A stretch of 64,000 bases of DNA from Microbacterium sp. MAH-37. GTDB taxonomy: Bacteria; Actinomycetota; Actinomycetes; Actinomycetales; Microbacteriaceae. Position 1 is the first letter of the stretch; the number at the start of each line of letters is the position of its first letter. A model generated the notes under the pieces. It worked only from the letters and a program-made list of their open reading frames with translations, was not told the origin of the DNA and ran no database searches. Location of the stretch: positions 1-64,000 of the forward strand of contig NZ_WSEN01000001.1 in the NCBI RefSeq assembly GCF_009758255.1. Reading direction: 5' to 3'. The translations under genes and the position numbers were made by a program. Below, one piece after another: positions 43,266 through 51,977 of the stretch.

Positions 43266-44722
43266 ACGTCGTGCTCAATCTGACGGCCGTCGCCCTGGTG
43301 CTCGCCGCCACCGTCATCCTCGCGGTGATGGGCGTGCGCCTCAGCCGCACCACGGGCGACTTCTTCGTCGCATCGCGCAGCGTGCGACCGGTGTGGAACG
43401 CCTCGGCCATCAGCGGCGAGTACCTCTCCGCGGGTACCTTCCTCGGCCTGGCGGGACTCGTGCTGCTGGTCGGATCGGACGGGTTCTGGTTCCCGATCGG
43501 GTACGCCGCAGGTTACCTGCTGCTCCTGCTGTTCGTCGCTGCGCCCCTGCGGCGCAGCGGGGCGTACACGATCCCGGACTTCATCGAGGCCCGCCTGGAG
43601 TCGCGCGCCGTGCGGCGGCTGACCAGTCTGCTGGTGCTCGTGATCGGATGGCTGTACATCGTGCCGCAGCTGCACGGCGCGTCGCTGACGCTGCAGGTGG
43701 TCGCCAACGTGCCGTCATGGGTCGGCGCTGTCGTGGTGGCTGTCGTGGTGGCGGGCATCGTGGCAGCGGGCGGCATGAGAGCGATCACGGTCGTGCAGGC
43801 GATGCAGTACTGGGTGAAGCTCATGGCTCTCGCGATCCCCGTCGTCCTCATCCTCATCGCGCTGTCCGGACGGGAACCCTCACCGGAGACCGTGCTCGCC
43901 TTTCCCGTGCAGCTGGGTCCTTCCGCGACCGATCCGTACTCGACCGCATCACTGATGATCGCGCTGCTGCTCGGCACGATCGGTCTGCCCCACGTGCTCG
44001 TGCGTTTCTACACGAGCCCCGACGGAGGCTCGGCACGACGGACGACGGTGCTCGTGGTCGCGATGATCGGTGTCTTCTATGCGGTTTCCGGCACGCTCGG
44101 TCTCATCGCCCGGGTCGCCGCCAGCGACCTCGCAGAGGCGAGGATCGCCGACACCGTGGTGCTTGCGCTGCCCGCTCGGGTGCTGCCCGAGCCCATCGCC
44201 ACGGTGGTCACTGCGATCGTGGTGGCCGGTGCGTTCGCAGCCTTTCTGGCGACGTCGTCGGGTCTCGTCGTCTCACTCGCCGGCGTGATCAGCCAGGACG
44301 TCTTCGATGGCTCGGTGCGGTCCTTCCGTCTCTCCGCGGCCCTCTGCGTCATCGCACCGCTGGCTGGCGCACTGATCACGGGTCCGGAGGCGCTGGTCTC
44401 CAGCGTCGGCACGGTGTTTCTGATGGCGGCGACGAGCCTGACACCGGTGATCCTGCTCGGGGTGTGGTGGCGCGGGCTCACCGCACGCGGAGCGATCGCG
44501 GGAATGCTCGTCGGTTCGCTGATCGTCGCCGGTTCGCTCGCCGCCTCGACGTGGCTGGGCTCCTCGGCATCGCTTCTCGTGCAGCCGGCGGCGTGGGCCA
44601 TCCCGCTGGTCACGGGAGTGATCCTGCTCGTGTCGCGCCTGGACAGGCGGGGCGCTCCGCTGCGCACGGAGAGGTACCTCACGAGGCTGCATCTGCCGGA
44701 GCGTAGCGAGGAGGTCGGGTGA
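43262..44722 (+). CDS. Sodium/solute symporter, ActP/MctC-like monocarboxylate permease (486 aa)
   Basis: About 13 TM segments of the SSS family. Seen are the N-terminal TTGDFFVASRSVRPVWNASAISGEYLSAGTFLG signature (in two parts) and GSDGFWFPIGYAAGYLLLLLF. ActP and MctC import acetate, propionate or pyruvate with sodium or protons. The genetic link to a LytTR system and a two-TM partner supports this. The last codons (PERSEEVG) lie in a dispersed repeat-like stretch. Confidence 0.9.
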   Translation: MNVVLNLTAVALVLAATVILAVMGVRLSRTTGDFFVASRSVRPVWNASAISGEYLSAGTFLGLAGLVLLVGSDGFWFPIGYAAGYLLLLLFVAAPLRRSGAYTIPDFIEARLESRAVRRLTSLLVLVIGWLYIVPQLHGASLTLQVVANVPSWVGAVVVAVVVAGIVAAGGMRAITVVQAMQYWVKLMALAIPVVLILIALSGREPSPETVLAFPVQLGPSATDPYSTASLMIALLLGTIGLPHVLVRFYTSPDGGSARRTTVLVVAMIGVFYAVSGTLGLIARVAASDLAEARIADTVVLALPARVLPEPIATVVTAIVVAGAFAAFLATSSGLVVSLAGVISQDVFDGSVRSFRLSAALCVIAPLAGALITGPEALVSSVGTVFLMAATSLTPVILLGVWWRGLTARGAIAGMLVGSLIVAGSLAASTWLGSSASLLVQPAAWAIPLVTGVILLVSRLDRRGAPLRTERYLTRLHLPERSEEVG

Positions 44723-44814
44723 GCGAGGCGGGCAGGACGATTCCTGCCGCCGTAGCGATCTCTCGCTGAACGCGAGCCGTTGCACCGAGCAGGCAGCGGG
44801 AGGACGATGAGCCC

Positions 44815-45288
44815 ATGAGCGTCATCGAGTTCGAGTTGGTCCGGGTGATCGAGGCGCCGATCGAGCAGGTGTTCGACCGACTTGCCGGCATCGACGGGTA
44901 CGGGGACTGGATGCCGTCGCGCGGGAGCCTGCTGCGCCGGACACGGCAGACCTCGCCGGGGCCGGTCGGCCTCGGGACGACCTACCTCGACGAGACATCC
45001 GTGGGTGACGTCCCGGGCGATGTCGCCGAGTACCTGCGGCCCACCGCGGTCGTCTTCCACTGGTGGGATGCGACCTCGAACGGGAAGGTCAAGACCGAGG
45101 GGTGGCCGGGCTACCGGCTCGAGGCCATCGGCCCGCGATCCACGCGGGTGCGTCACCACGCTCGGATGCAGGTGTACGGGGCATCTCGCCTGGCGACGCC
45201 GGTCTATCGCTGGATGGCGCGTCGTGAACGCACGGCCGTGATCGAGGCTCTGCAGGCATCCTTCGCCCGCCCCGCAGCGAGCGTCTGA
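44815..45288 (+). CDS. SRPBCC (START-like) family protein (157 aa)
   Basis: A polyketide-cyclase-like fold: FELVRVIEAPIEQVFDRLAGIDGYGDWMP at the start and VRHHARMQVYGASRLATPVYRWMARRERTAVIEAL at the end form the usual helix-grip pattern. Such proteins bind hydrophobic ligands. GGGAGGA lies upstream. Not clearly linked to its neighbours; function unknown. Confidence 0.82.
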   Translation: MSVIEFELVRVIEAPIEQVFDRLAGIDGYGDWMPSRGSLLRRTRQTSPGPVGLGTTYLDETSVGDVPGDVAEYLRPTAVVFHWWDATSNGKVKTEGWPGYRLEAIGPRSTRVRHHARMQVYGASRLATPVYRWMARRERTAVIEALQASFARPAASV

Positions 45289-45396
45289 TGCCGGAGGACG
45301 AGCCTCCGTGCAGGACCTGGTGATGAACCCGGCTGCGCCACTAAGGTCTTGATCGCGGCACGCCTTCGTGACACCAGCCTGCTCGACCGGAGAATC

Positions 45397-46530
45397 ATGA
45401 AACTCAGATCACGCCATACGCTGGCTCTGGCGACCGCGATCGCCTTGGAGGTCGCGGGGCTGTTCCCGGCCGCCGCAGTCGCGGCCGTGCCCGTCTCTGC
45501 GCCGGTCTCCTCGCTCCGAGGCGCGGCGACCACCGCTGTACCTGCGGCGACAGCCTTCGTGACGCCGCTCGCGGGGAAGTCTTACACCGTCTCGGCTTGG
45601 CAGGGCCCGCGCTGCATGCCGATGCCCGGCGCCAGCACGTCGCACAGCGGCGTCGACCTCGCGACGAGGAACGGTTCGCCGATCTACGCCGTCGGCGCAG
45701 GCGTCGTCACCGCCACCGTGTCGGGGTCCAGCTCGGTCACCGGGCACATCGACATCCGTCACACGGTCGGCAACGTCACGTACACGACGAAGTACCTGCA
45801 CATCTGGTCGGCGACGACCCACGTGAAGGTCGGCCAGGTCGTGAAGGCCGGGCAGCAGATCAGCTCGGTGGGCACGAGCGGAAACTCCACCGGCCCGCAT
45901 CTTCACCTGGAGCTCTGGGAGCACCAGGCGGGCGGGACCAAGCTGCTCGATCCGGTCCCCTGGCTGAAGAGTCGGAGTGTCGACGTGGCCACGCAGGCCA
46001 CTGCGATCACCGCCAAGACGGCACCCAGCACCTGCACCTACTACACGACCGGAGTGGTGAACCTGCGCGCAGGGGCATCGACCGCAACGGCCGTCGTCGC
46101 GAATCTCGCCGCCGGCACCATGGTCACGGCAGTGCCGGGCCAAGTCTCCAACTCGTTCCTGCCCGTCAAGGCGGGCTCACGCAGCGGATGGATAGCGAAC
46201 TGGCTGCTCAGTCCGACTCGTCCCGTTGTCCCGGCGCCGGAGCCGACCCCCGCTCCGGCTCCGAAGCCGCCCACGACGGCGCCGAAGCCGCCCACGACGG
46301 CGCCGAAGCCGGCTCCGGCCCCTGCCGGAAGTTCCTCAGCCATGACCACGTACAAGACCACGGCCGCGGTGAACCTGCGGCCTACGGCGTCGACGGTCAA
46401 GAAGGCGCTGCTGACGATCCCGAAGGGAAAGAGCGTCGGCAGGATCCTGGCGTCGAGCGGTTCCTGGCGCAAGGTGACGTATGCCGGCAAGACCGGCTGG
46501 GTGCACAAGGATTACCTCAAGGCGTACTGA
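45397..46530 (+). CDS. Secreted M23 peptidase with two SH3-like domains (377 aa)
   Basis: A signal peptide (about 1-31, ending near AAAVAA), a Zn-dependent M23/LytM domain (about 60-195; HSGVDLA, HIDIRH, HLHLEL) and two SH3_3-type domains (about 208-275 and 310-377; VVNLRAGAS, AVNLRPTAS) joined by a Pro/Ala linker with tandem APKPPTT repeats. A peptidoglycan hydrolase or binder in the wall. ATG 45397 is chosen as the signal peptide begins there. A TAAGGT box at 45342-45347 is a possible -10. Confidence 0.9.
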   Translation: MKLRSRHTLALATAIALEVAGLFPAAAVAAVPVSAPVSSLRGAATTAVPAATAFVTPLAGKSYTVSAWQGPRCMPMPGASTSHSGVDLATRNGSPIYAVGAGVVTATVSGSSSVTGHIDIRHTVGNVTYTTKYLHIWSATTHVKVGQVVKAGQQISSVGTSGNSTGPHLHLELWEHQAGGTKLLDPVPWLKSRSVDVATQATAITAKTAPSTCTYYTTGVVNLRAGASTATAVVANLAAGTMVTAVPGQVSNSFLPVKAGSRSGWIANWLLSPTRPVVPAPEPTPAPAPKPPTTAPKPPTTAPKPAPAPAGSSSAMTTYKTTAAVNLRPTASTVKKALLTIPKGKSVGRILASSGSWRKVTYAGKTGWVHKDYLKAY

Positions 46531-46784
46531 CGTCTGAATGAAGGCTCCTGCGCCTCCGAGGATTGAGGCCTGGACCTACGAGCTCAACAACAGGTGCGAC
46601 CGCAGGCGGATGCGGTCGAGAACAACCTCACTGGATCTGCGCAGGTCGAGCACCCCGCACACGCTCCGCGGGAGGCCCGTCTCGTCTCGTCTCGTTTCGC
46701 GTGCTCGACGATCAGGATCTCAACGGCACGCGCTGACTCAGCCAGGGGGAGCGCCAGAAAAACCGCCCCTCACCAGGCAAAGCA
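46531..46784. other. Gene-poor stretch between the M23 gene and the tRNA cluster
   Basis: About 250 bp with no convincing gene. Short open frames at 46538-46833 lack ribosome sites and have no conserved look. A TCTCG run (GTCTCGTCTCGTCTCG, near 46678-46693) is the only simple repeat. It may be decayed sequence. Confidence 0.5.
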
Positions 46785-46842
46785 AAACCCTCGCGATGTA
46801 GAAGCTACGCGAGGGTTTCTGGGACCGTTGTAACGACGGTCC
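46785..46842 (-). terminator. Tandem hairpins ending the tRNA transcript
   Basis: Reading leftward from tRNA-Phe: a 7-bp stem (46822-46828 with 46836-46842), then an 11-bp perfect stem (46785-46795 with 46808-46818, AAACCCTCGCG) followed on the minus strand by TTTT. A typical intrinsic terminator. Confidence 0.85.
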
Positions 46843-46845
46843 TTG

Positions 46846-46918
46846 TGGCTCCGACCGGCATCGATCCGGTGACCTTTCGATTTTCAGTCGAACGCTCTAC
46901 CAACTGAGCTACAGAGCC
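46846..46918 (-). tRNA. tRNA-Phe (anticodon GAA)
   Basis: A 73-nt cloverleaf on the minus strand. The acceptor stem GGCTCTG pairs with CGGAGCC, D-arm GCTC..GAGC, anticodon stem TTCGA/TCGAA with loop CTGAAAA, T-arm with GGATCGATGCC. Discriminator A. CCA is not encoded. Confidence 0.95.
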
Positions 46919-46987
46919 TCACGGCACATCATGATCTGCCGCGTCTTAGACGAAGAGCCTCCTCGAAAGAAGGCTCATCGCTAGGAG

Positions 46988-47061
46988 CGACCCTGACGGG
47001 ACTTGAACCCGCGACCTCCGCCGTGACAGGGCGGCACGCTAACCAACTGCGCTACAGGGCC
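46988..47061 (-). tRNA. tRNA-Asp (anticodon GTC)
   Basis: A 74-nt cloverleaf on the minus strand. Acceptor GGCCCTG with CAGGGTC, D-arm GCGC..GCGT, anticodon stem CCGCC/GGCGG with loop CTGTCAC, T-loop GTTCAAGTC. Discriminator G. Second in the transcript order Glu-Asp-Phe. Confidence 0.95.
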
Positions 47062-47087
47062 ATAACTTTTAAATTGTATCGGATGAG

Positions 47088-47160
47088 TGACCCCAACGGG
47101 ATTCGAACCCGTGCTACCGCCGTGAAAGGGCGGCGTCCTAGGCCGCTAAACGATGGGGCC
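47088..47160 (-). tRNA. tRNA-Glu (anticodon TTC)
   Basis: A 73-nt cloverleaf on the minus strand. Acceptor GGCCCCA with TGGGGTC, anticodon stem CCGCC/GGCGG with loop CTTTCAC, T-loop GTTCGAATC, discriminator A. First of the cluster; its promoter must lie in 47161-47392, a 230-bp gap that also holds the promoter of the M23 gene at 47393. Confidence 0.95.
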
Positions 47161-47392
47161 GAAGGTCTGCCTTGGGGGCGTTCCTTGCCGACGCTCAAGC
47201 ATAAGCGAAGATCTTCCGAAAACGCGAATCGAGGGCGTGCCCTCTGTCGCTCGGGCGTGTTCAGGCGCATCATGGGAGGTGGCGAGCCGTGCCCGACGGC
47301 ACCTGTCAGCGAGCGCGATGCCGGTGCAAGCCTGTTGCAGATGTGACGGATGTTGTTAGTGTTGCAGCTGTGAAACCGGCGAAAGGAGCCGT

Positions 47393-48766
47393 GTGAACGA
47401 CGAGAGATACCCAGCCGATGCGTCAGCCGACGCCGACTGCGGATGCGCTCCGACTCCCGACGAGCGACGCAGCCTCTGGGCCCCCCACGGTGTGACCCGG
47501 CGCAATGCGCTGTCGATCGGTGCGCTCAGCGTCGCCGCGCTCGGCGTCTTCGGCATCGGTGTCGGTGCGTCCGCGGCCTATGCGGCGAGCTACCCGAGCT
47601 GGGATGACGTGCAGGCCGCCAAGGCCAACGAGGCGGCGAAGGCGGGTGAGGTCACCCGCATCCAGGGGCTGATCCAGAGCCTCACCGCCAAGGTCGCCGA
47701 GACGAAGGCCGCCGCCGAGAAGGCGGGCACAGAGTTCTTCGTGGCGCAGCAGAAGTACTTCGACGCCGCGCAGCAGGCGGATGACCTGCAGTCGCAGGCG
47801 GACGCGCAGTCCAAGCTCGCCGACGAGACGTCCACCAAGGCAGGGCAGGTCGCCACGCAGCTGTACCGCAACGGCGGCGAGGACTCCAGCCTCGAGCTCT
47901 TCTTCAGCGGATCGGCGGCGAACGCCGACGGGCTCCTGTCGCGCCTGGGCACGATGGACAAGCTCCTCGAGTACAACCAGTCGGTGTACGACAAGGCTGT
48001 CGCCAGCCGCAACTCCGCGCAGGCGCTCAGCGACAAGGCTCGCGTTGCGCGCGATGAGCGCGACCGGCTGCAGAAGATCGCCGAGCAGAAGATGATCGCG
48101 GCGCAGCAGGCGGCGGATGCTGCGGAGGCTGCACTCGCGGAGAGCCAGGCGAACCTGACCACGCTGCAGGCCCAGCTGGCCGCCCTTCAGGACACCACGG
48201 CGCAGACCGTCGCGGGCTACCAGGAAGGCGAGCGCATCCGCAAGGCGGAGGAGGAGCGGCGCCGTCGTGAAGAGGCTGCCCGCCTGGCCGCCCAGGGCGG
48301 CGGTGGCGGTGGCGGCGGCGGCGGCGGTGGCGGTGCCCCGAACTCCAGCGGCTGGGTGCGCCCGCACGGCGGTCACCGCAGTTCCGGCTACGGGCCGCGG
48401 CCCAGCCCCTGCAGCGGCTGCTCGAGCTACCACTACGGCGTCGACCTCGCGAACGGCTGCGGAGCGCCGATCTACGCCGCGCACTCCGGTCGGGTCGTGT
48501 ACGCCGGCCTGAACGGCACGCTGCACTCCGGCTACGGCAACTACATCAAGATCGATCACGGCGGGGGCATCGGCACCGGCTACGGGCACATCCGTCCCGG
48601 CGGATTCGCGGTGCGCAACGGCCAGTCGGTCAGGGCAGGCCAGGTCATCGCCTATGCGGGGACCACCGGTTCTTCCAACGGCTGCCACCTGCACTTCGAG
48701 GTCTACCGCAACGGCCGCACGATCAACCCGATCCAGTTCATGGCGGCACAAGGCATCTCGGTCTGA
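47393..48766 (+). CDS. Secreted M23 endopeptidase with coiled coil, EnvC/RipC-like layout (457 aa)
   Basis: An N-terminal TRRNALSIGALSVAALGVFGI segment forms a signal or Tat-like sequence (about 35-65). A long coiled coil (about 75-300, rich in Ala, Gln, Glu and Lys) precedes a 13-residue Gly run (48296-48334) and the M23 domain (about 330-457; YHYGVDLANGCGAPIYA, GYGNYIKIDHGGG, CHLHFEVY). Layout fits peptidoglycan hydrolases controlled by FtsEX-type complexes. GTG 47393 has AAAGGAG upstream. Confidence 0.9.
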   Translation: MNDERYPADASADADCGCAPTPDERRSLWAPHGVTRRNALSIGALSVAALGVFGIGVGASAAYAASYPSWDDVQAAKANEAAKAGEVTRIQGLIQSLTAKVAETKAAAEKAGTEFFVAQQKYFDAAQQADDLQSQADAQSKLADETSTKAGQVATQLYRNGGEDSSLELFFSGSAANADGLLSRLGTMDKLLEYNQSVYDKAVASRNSAQALSDKARVARDERDRLQKIAEQKMIAAQQAADAAEAALAESQANLTTLQAQLAALQDTTAQTVAGYQEGERIRKAEEERRRREEAARLAAQGGGGGGGGGGGGGAPNSSGWVRPHGGHRSSGYGPRPSPCSGCSSYHYGVDLANGCGAPIYAAHSGRVVYAGLNGTLHSGYGNYIKIDHGGGIGTGYGHIRPGGFAVRNGQSVRAGQVIAYAGTTGSSNGCHLHFEVYRNGRTINPIQFMAAQGISV

Positions 48767-48787
48767 AGCCCGTCCCGCACGAACGAA

Positions 48788-48820
48788 GAATCCCCCGGCC
48801 ATCCGATGGCCGGGGGATTC
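48788..48820. terminator. Perfect 15-bp hairpin between convergent genes
   Basis: GAATCCCCCGGCCAT (48788-48802) pairs with 48806-48820 around CCG. It sits 22 nt after the M23 stop and 20 nt from the ppa stop, so it probably serves both strands. Confidence 0.88.
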
Positions 48821-48839
48821 CCGTATGTCTGGCGAGAGG

Positions 48840-49331
48840 TCAGTGCCCCTCGTTGGCGAAGCGCTGGATCGCCTCGTTCAGGATCCGCTCCGCCTCGGCG
48901 GCGTTGCCCCACTCGTCGACCTTGACCCACTTGTTGGGCTCGAGGTCCTTGTAGTGCTCGAAGAAGTGCGAGATCTCGTCCTTGGTGTGCTGCGGCAGAT
49001 CGTCCACGTCGTGGATGTGCGCCCAGCGCGGGTCCTTCGACAGCACGGCGACGAGCTTGTCGTCGCCACCGGCCTCGTCGCTCATCTTCAGCACGGCCAC
49101 TGGGCGCACGTTCACGACGACGCCCGGGTAGATCGGGTGGTCGAGCAGGACCAGCACGTCGAGCGGGTCGCCGTCCTCGCCGAGGGTGTCGTCGAAGTAG
49201 CCGTAGTCGGCCGGGTACCCGAAGGTCGTGTAGAGCACGCGGTCGAGGTGCACCCGACCGGTCTCGTGGTCGACCTCGTACTTCACGCGGCTGCCGCGCG
49301 GGATCTCGATGACGGCGTCGTGTGCGCCCAT
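48840..49331 (-). CDS. ppa: Inorganic pyrophosphatase (family I, 163 aa)
   Basis: Splits pyrophosphate to phosphate with Mg2+. The signature DGDPLDVLVL is present, with VIEIPRGSRVKYEVDHETGRVHLDR at the start and TFGYPADYGYFDDT. Length is typical. ATG 49331 has AAGGAGAG upstream; the longer frame lacks a site. Divergent from tilS. Confidence 0.96.
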   Translation of the reverse strand: MGAHDAVIEIPRGSRVKYEVDHETGRVHLDRVLYTTFGYPADYGYFDDTLGEDGDPLDVLVLLDHPIYPGVVVNVRPVAVLKMSDEAGGDDKLVAVLSKDPRWAHIHDVDDLPQHTKDEISHFFEHYKDLEPNKWVKVDEWGNAAEAERILNEAIQRFANEGH

Positions 49332-49428
49332 GTTCTCTCCTTGTGATGACGGCACCTGCGGATGCCGGAAGACGGTGGGATGCCGCGGACAAGCCTACTC
49401 CGGGCGACCGGGCCGCTACCGTGGGGAT

Positions 49429-50409
49429 GTGGCAGAAGGATCCCTCGACCCCGCCGTCGCCGAAGTGCGCCGAGCCGTGCGCGCGGCGCTGCCCGACAGC
49501 GGCGCCGTGATCGTCGCCCTCTCCGGCGGTGCCGACTCCCTCGCGCTCGCTGCGGCGACCGCGTTCGAGTCGCGCTCGCGCGGGATCGAAGTGATCAGCG
49601 TCACCGTCGACCATGGCCTGCAGGAGGGATCGGCGGATGCCGCAGCGCGCGCCGCCTCCACCGCGGAGAGCCTCGGGATCCGGTCGCAGATCGTCCGCGT
49701 CGATGTCGAGTCCGCCGGAGGGCCGGAGGCCGCGGCACGGGATGCCCGGCACGCGGCGCTCCGTGCGGCCGCCGCGCGCGAGAGCGCCTCGGTGCTCGTC
49801 GGCCACACCCTGGACGATCAGGCCGAGACCGTGCTTCTGGGCCTGGCCCGTGGTTCCGGTGCCGCGAGCCTGCAGGGCATGGCGCCCCGTCGCGAGGACG
49901 AGGACGGCACGGTGTGGCTGCGCCCGCTGCTCGGAGTCCGGCGTCAGACCACGCGCGCCGCGTGTGCGGCATCCGGTCTGGAGTTCTGGGACGACCCGCA
50001 CAACCTCGACCCTCGGTTCACCCGCGTGCGCGTGCGCGAGCGGGTGCTGCCCGTGCTCGAGACCGAGCTCGGCCCCGGCATCGCGGAGGCGCTCGCCCGC
50101 ACCGCCGAGCAGCTCCGCGAGGACGCCGAGGCGTTCGACGAGATGATCCACGAGACCATCGAGGACATCGTCGAGCACGCCGAGGCGGGCATCTCGGTCA
50201 GCGTCGCGGCGCTCGCCGCGAATCCGGCAGCGCTGCGCAACCGCATCATCCGGCTCGTCGTCGGCAGCGAGTTCGGCGTCAGCCTGACCCGCATCCAAAC
50301 TCTCGAGGTCGCGCGCCTGGTCACGGACTGGTCGGGTCAGGGCCCGATCGATCTGCCCGGCTGCGTCGCCCGCCGCGCCGGCGGTCGCATCGTCTTCACC
50401 GCCCGCTGA
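49429..50409 (+). CDS. tilS: tRNA(Ile)-lysidine synthase (326 aa)
   Basis: Modifies C34 of tRNA-Ile(CAU) to lysidine with ATP and lysine. The PP-loop SGGADS is at residues 32-37, followed by VTVDHGLQ, GHTLDDQAETVLLGLARGSG and WLRPLLGVRR. The GTG at 49429 has TACCGT 6 nt upstream and no ribosome site, so it is probably leaderless. In many actinobacteria tilS adjoins hpt; here about 950 bp intervene. Confidence 0.94.
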   Translation: MAEGSLDPAVAEVRRAVRAALPDSGAVIVALSGGADSLALAAATAFESRSRGIEVISVTVDHGLQEGSADAAARAASTAESLGIRSQIVRVDVESAGGPEAAARDARHAALRAAAARESASVLVGHTLDDQAETVLLGLARGSGAASLQGMAPRREDEDGTVWLRPLLGVRRQTTRAACAASGLEFWDDPHNLDPRFTRVRVRERVLPVLETELGPGIAEALARTAEQLREDAEAFDEMIHETIEDIVEHAEAGISVSVAALAANPAALRNRIIRLVVGSEFGVSLTRIQTLEVARLVTDWSGQGPIDLPGCVARRAGGRIVFTAR

Positions 50410-50459
50410 CCGCGCAGCGCGAATCGTTGAGTCGAGTCGCGCGAGCCGCAGCCCGTGCT

Positions 50460-50597
50460 CCGGTCGCATTCCGGCACAGTGTTGTGCGCCCGGACTGTGC
50501 TCGTTTGCGACTGGAGGCGCTCGGGGCCGGGCGTTCGCTGTTCCGGTCGCATTCCGGCACAGTGTTGTGCGCCCGGACTGTGCTCGTTTGCGACCGG
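50460..50597. repeat. Two direct copies of a 55-bp hairpin repeat
   Basis: 50460-50514 and 50543-50597 differ at a single base and are 83 bp apart. Each folds: outer CCGGTCGCA with TGCGACCGG (one change in the first copy), inner CACAGT with ACTGTG. The outer arm resembles that of the elements at 7222-7325 and in folP. The whole gap 50410-50691 holds no gene. Confidence 0.88.
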
Positions 50598-50691
50598 AGC
50601 GCTCGCGGGCCCGTGCTCGCGGGGCCCGACGGAGCTCGCAGAACGGAAGCGGCGGCCGGAGCATCTGCTCCGACCGCCGCTGAGGACGTCG

Positions 50692-51279
50692 TTACTTCTT
50701 GCCGCCGAAGAGGCCGCCCAGGATGTCGCCGATGCCGCCGCCGGAGCCGCCCTGCGAGCCTCCGCCGAGCAGGCCGCCGAGGTTGCCGAGGATGTCGCCG
50801 AGACCCCCGCCACCGGCACCCTGCTGCTGGTCGCCTCCGCCGAGCAGGCCGCCGATGACGTCACCGATGCCGCCACCGCCCGCAGCCTTGCCCTTGTTCG
50901 CGTTCGCGATGAGGCCGAGGACGATCGGCGCCAGCACCGGCAGCAGCTTGCCGAAGTCGATGCCGCCCGCGGTCTTCTCGGAGGCGTTCAGCGCCTGCGC
51001 GACATCCGTCTCCTTGTCGCCGAACACGTGCTTCACGATCTTGTCGCCGTCGGCGGCGTCGATGTCGTCGACCGAGGATGCCCCGGAGAAGCCCTCGTGC
51101 CGGCTCAGTGCGCTCTCGATCGCGGCCGAGCCCTCATCGGTCTCCGCGTTCTTCGCGAGCCCGCCGAGCAGAGCTGCGCCGCCCTCCTTGACGGCCTGCG
51201 CGGCCACATCCGGGCTGACGCCGAACTTCTGCGCGATGTCGTCGATCGGCACCTGCTTGAGGATGTCGTTGATGTCCAT
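50692..51279 (-). CDS. DUF937-family protein with Gly-rich C-terminus (195 aa)
   Basis: The N-terminal two thirds form the DUF937 helical repeat (MDINDILKQVPIDDIAQKFGV..AAQAVKEGGAALLGGLAKN..HVFG), followed by Gly-rich repeats of the type GGIGDVIGGLLGGG and GGLGDILGNLGGLLGGG. A YidB-like fold; function unknown. ATG 51279 follows GGGGAGCAGG; upstream in-frame ATGs are less suited. It interrupts the usual tilS-hpt neighbourhood. Confidence 0.85.
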   Translation of the reverse strand: MDINDILKQVPIDDIAQKFGVSPDVAAQAVKEGGAALLGGLAKNAETDEGSAAIESALSRHEGFSGASSVDDIDAADGDKIVKHVFGDKETDVAQALNASEKTAGGIDFGKLLPVLAPIVLGLIANANKGKAAGGGGIGDVIGGLLGGGDQQQGAGGGGLGDILGNLGGLLGGGSQGGSGGGIGDILGGLFGGKK

Positions 51280-51363
51280 ATCCTGCTCCCCTTGCGGGAC
51301 GGGTGCCCGCATCACCGCTCACAGTAGTGCGGATGCCCGGCATCCGTCGCCTAAAATCGATCC

Positions 51364-51915
<552 letters not shown>

Positions 51916-51977
51916 GCTGTCCGCCCACGGCGAATCCCAGCGGATGCCACAGGTTCGAGCGGTACGCTGATCGGATC

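Noticed and set aside
46538..46833. Short open frames between the M23 gene and the tRNAs
   Set aside because: No ribosome sites, no conserved pattern, and the end runs into the tRNA terminator.
46531..47160. Integrative element at the tRNA cluster
   Set aside because: I looked for a second copy of a tRNA 3' end and for an integrase nearby and saw neither.
47023..47346. Plus-strand open frame across tRNA-Asp and tRNA-Glu
   Set aside because: It is read antisense through two tRNA genes and has no start signal.
50460..50597. CRISPR array
   Set aside because: Only two 55-bp copies 83 bp apart, each an internal hairpin, with no cas genes; this is an intergenic repeat.
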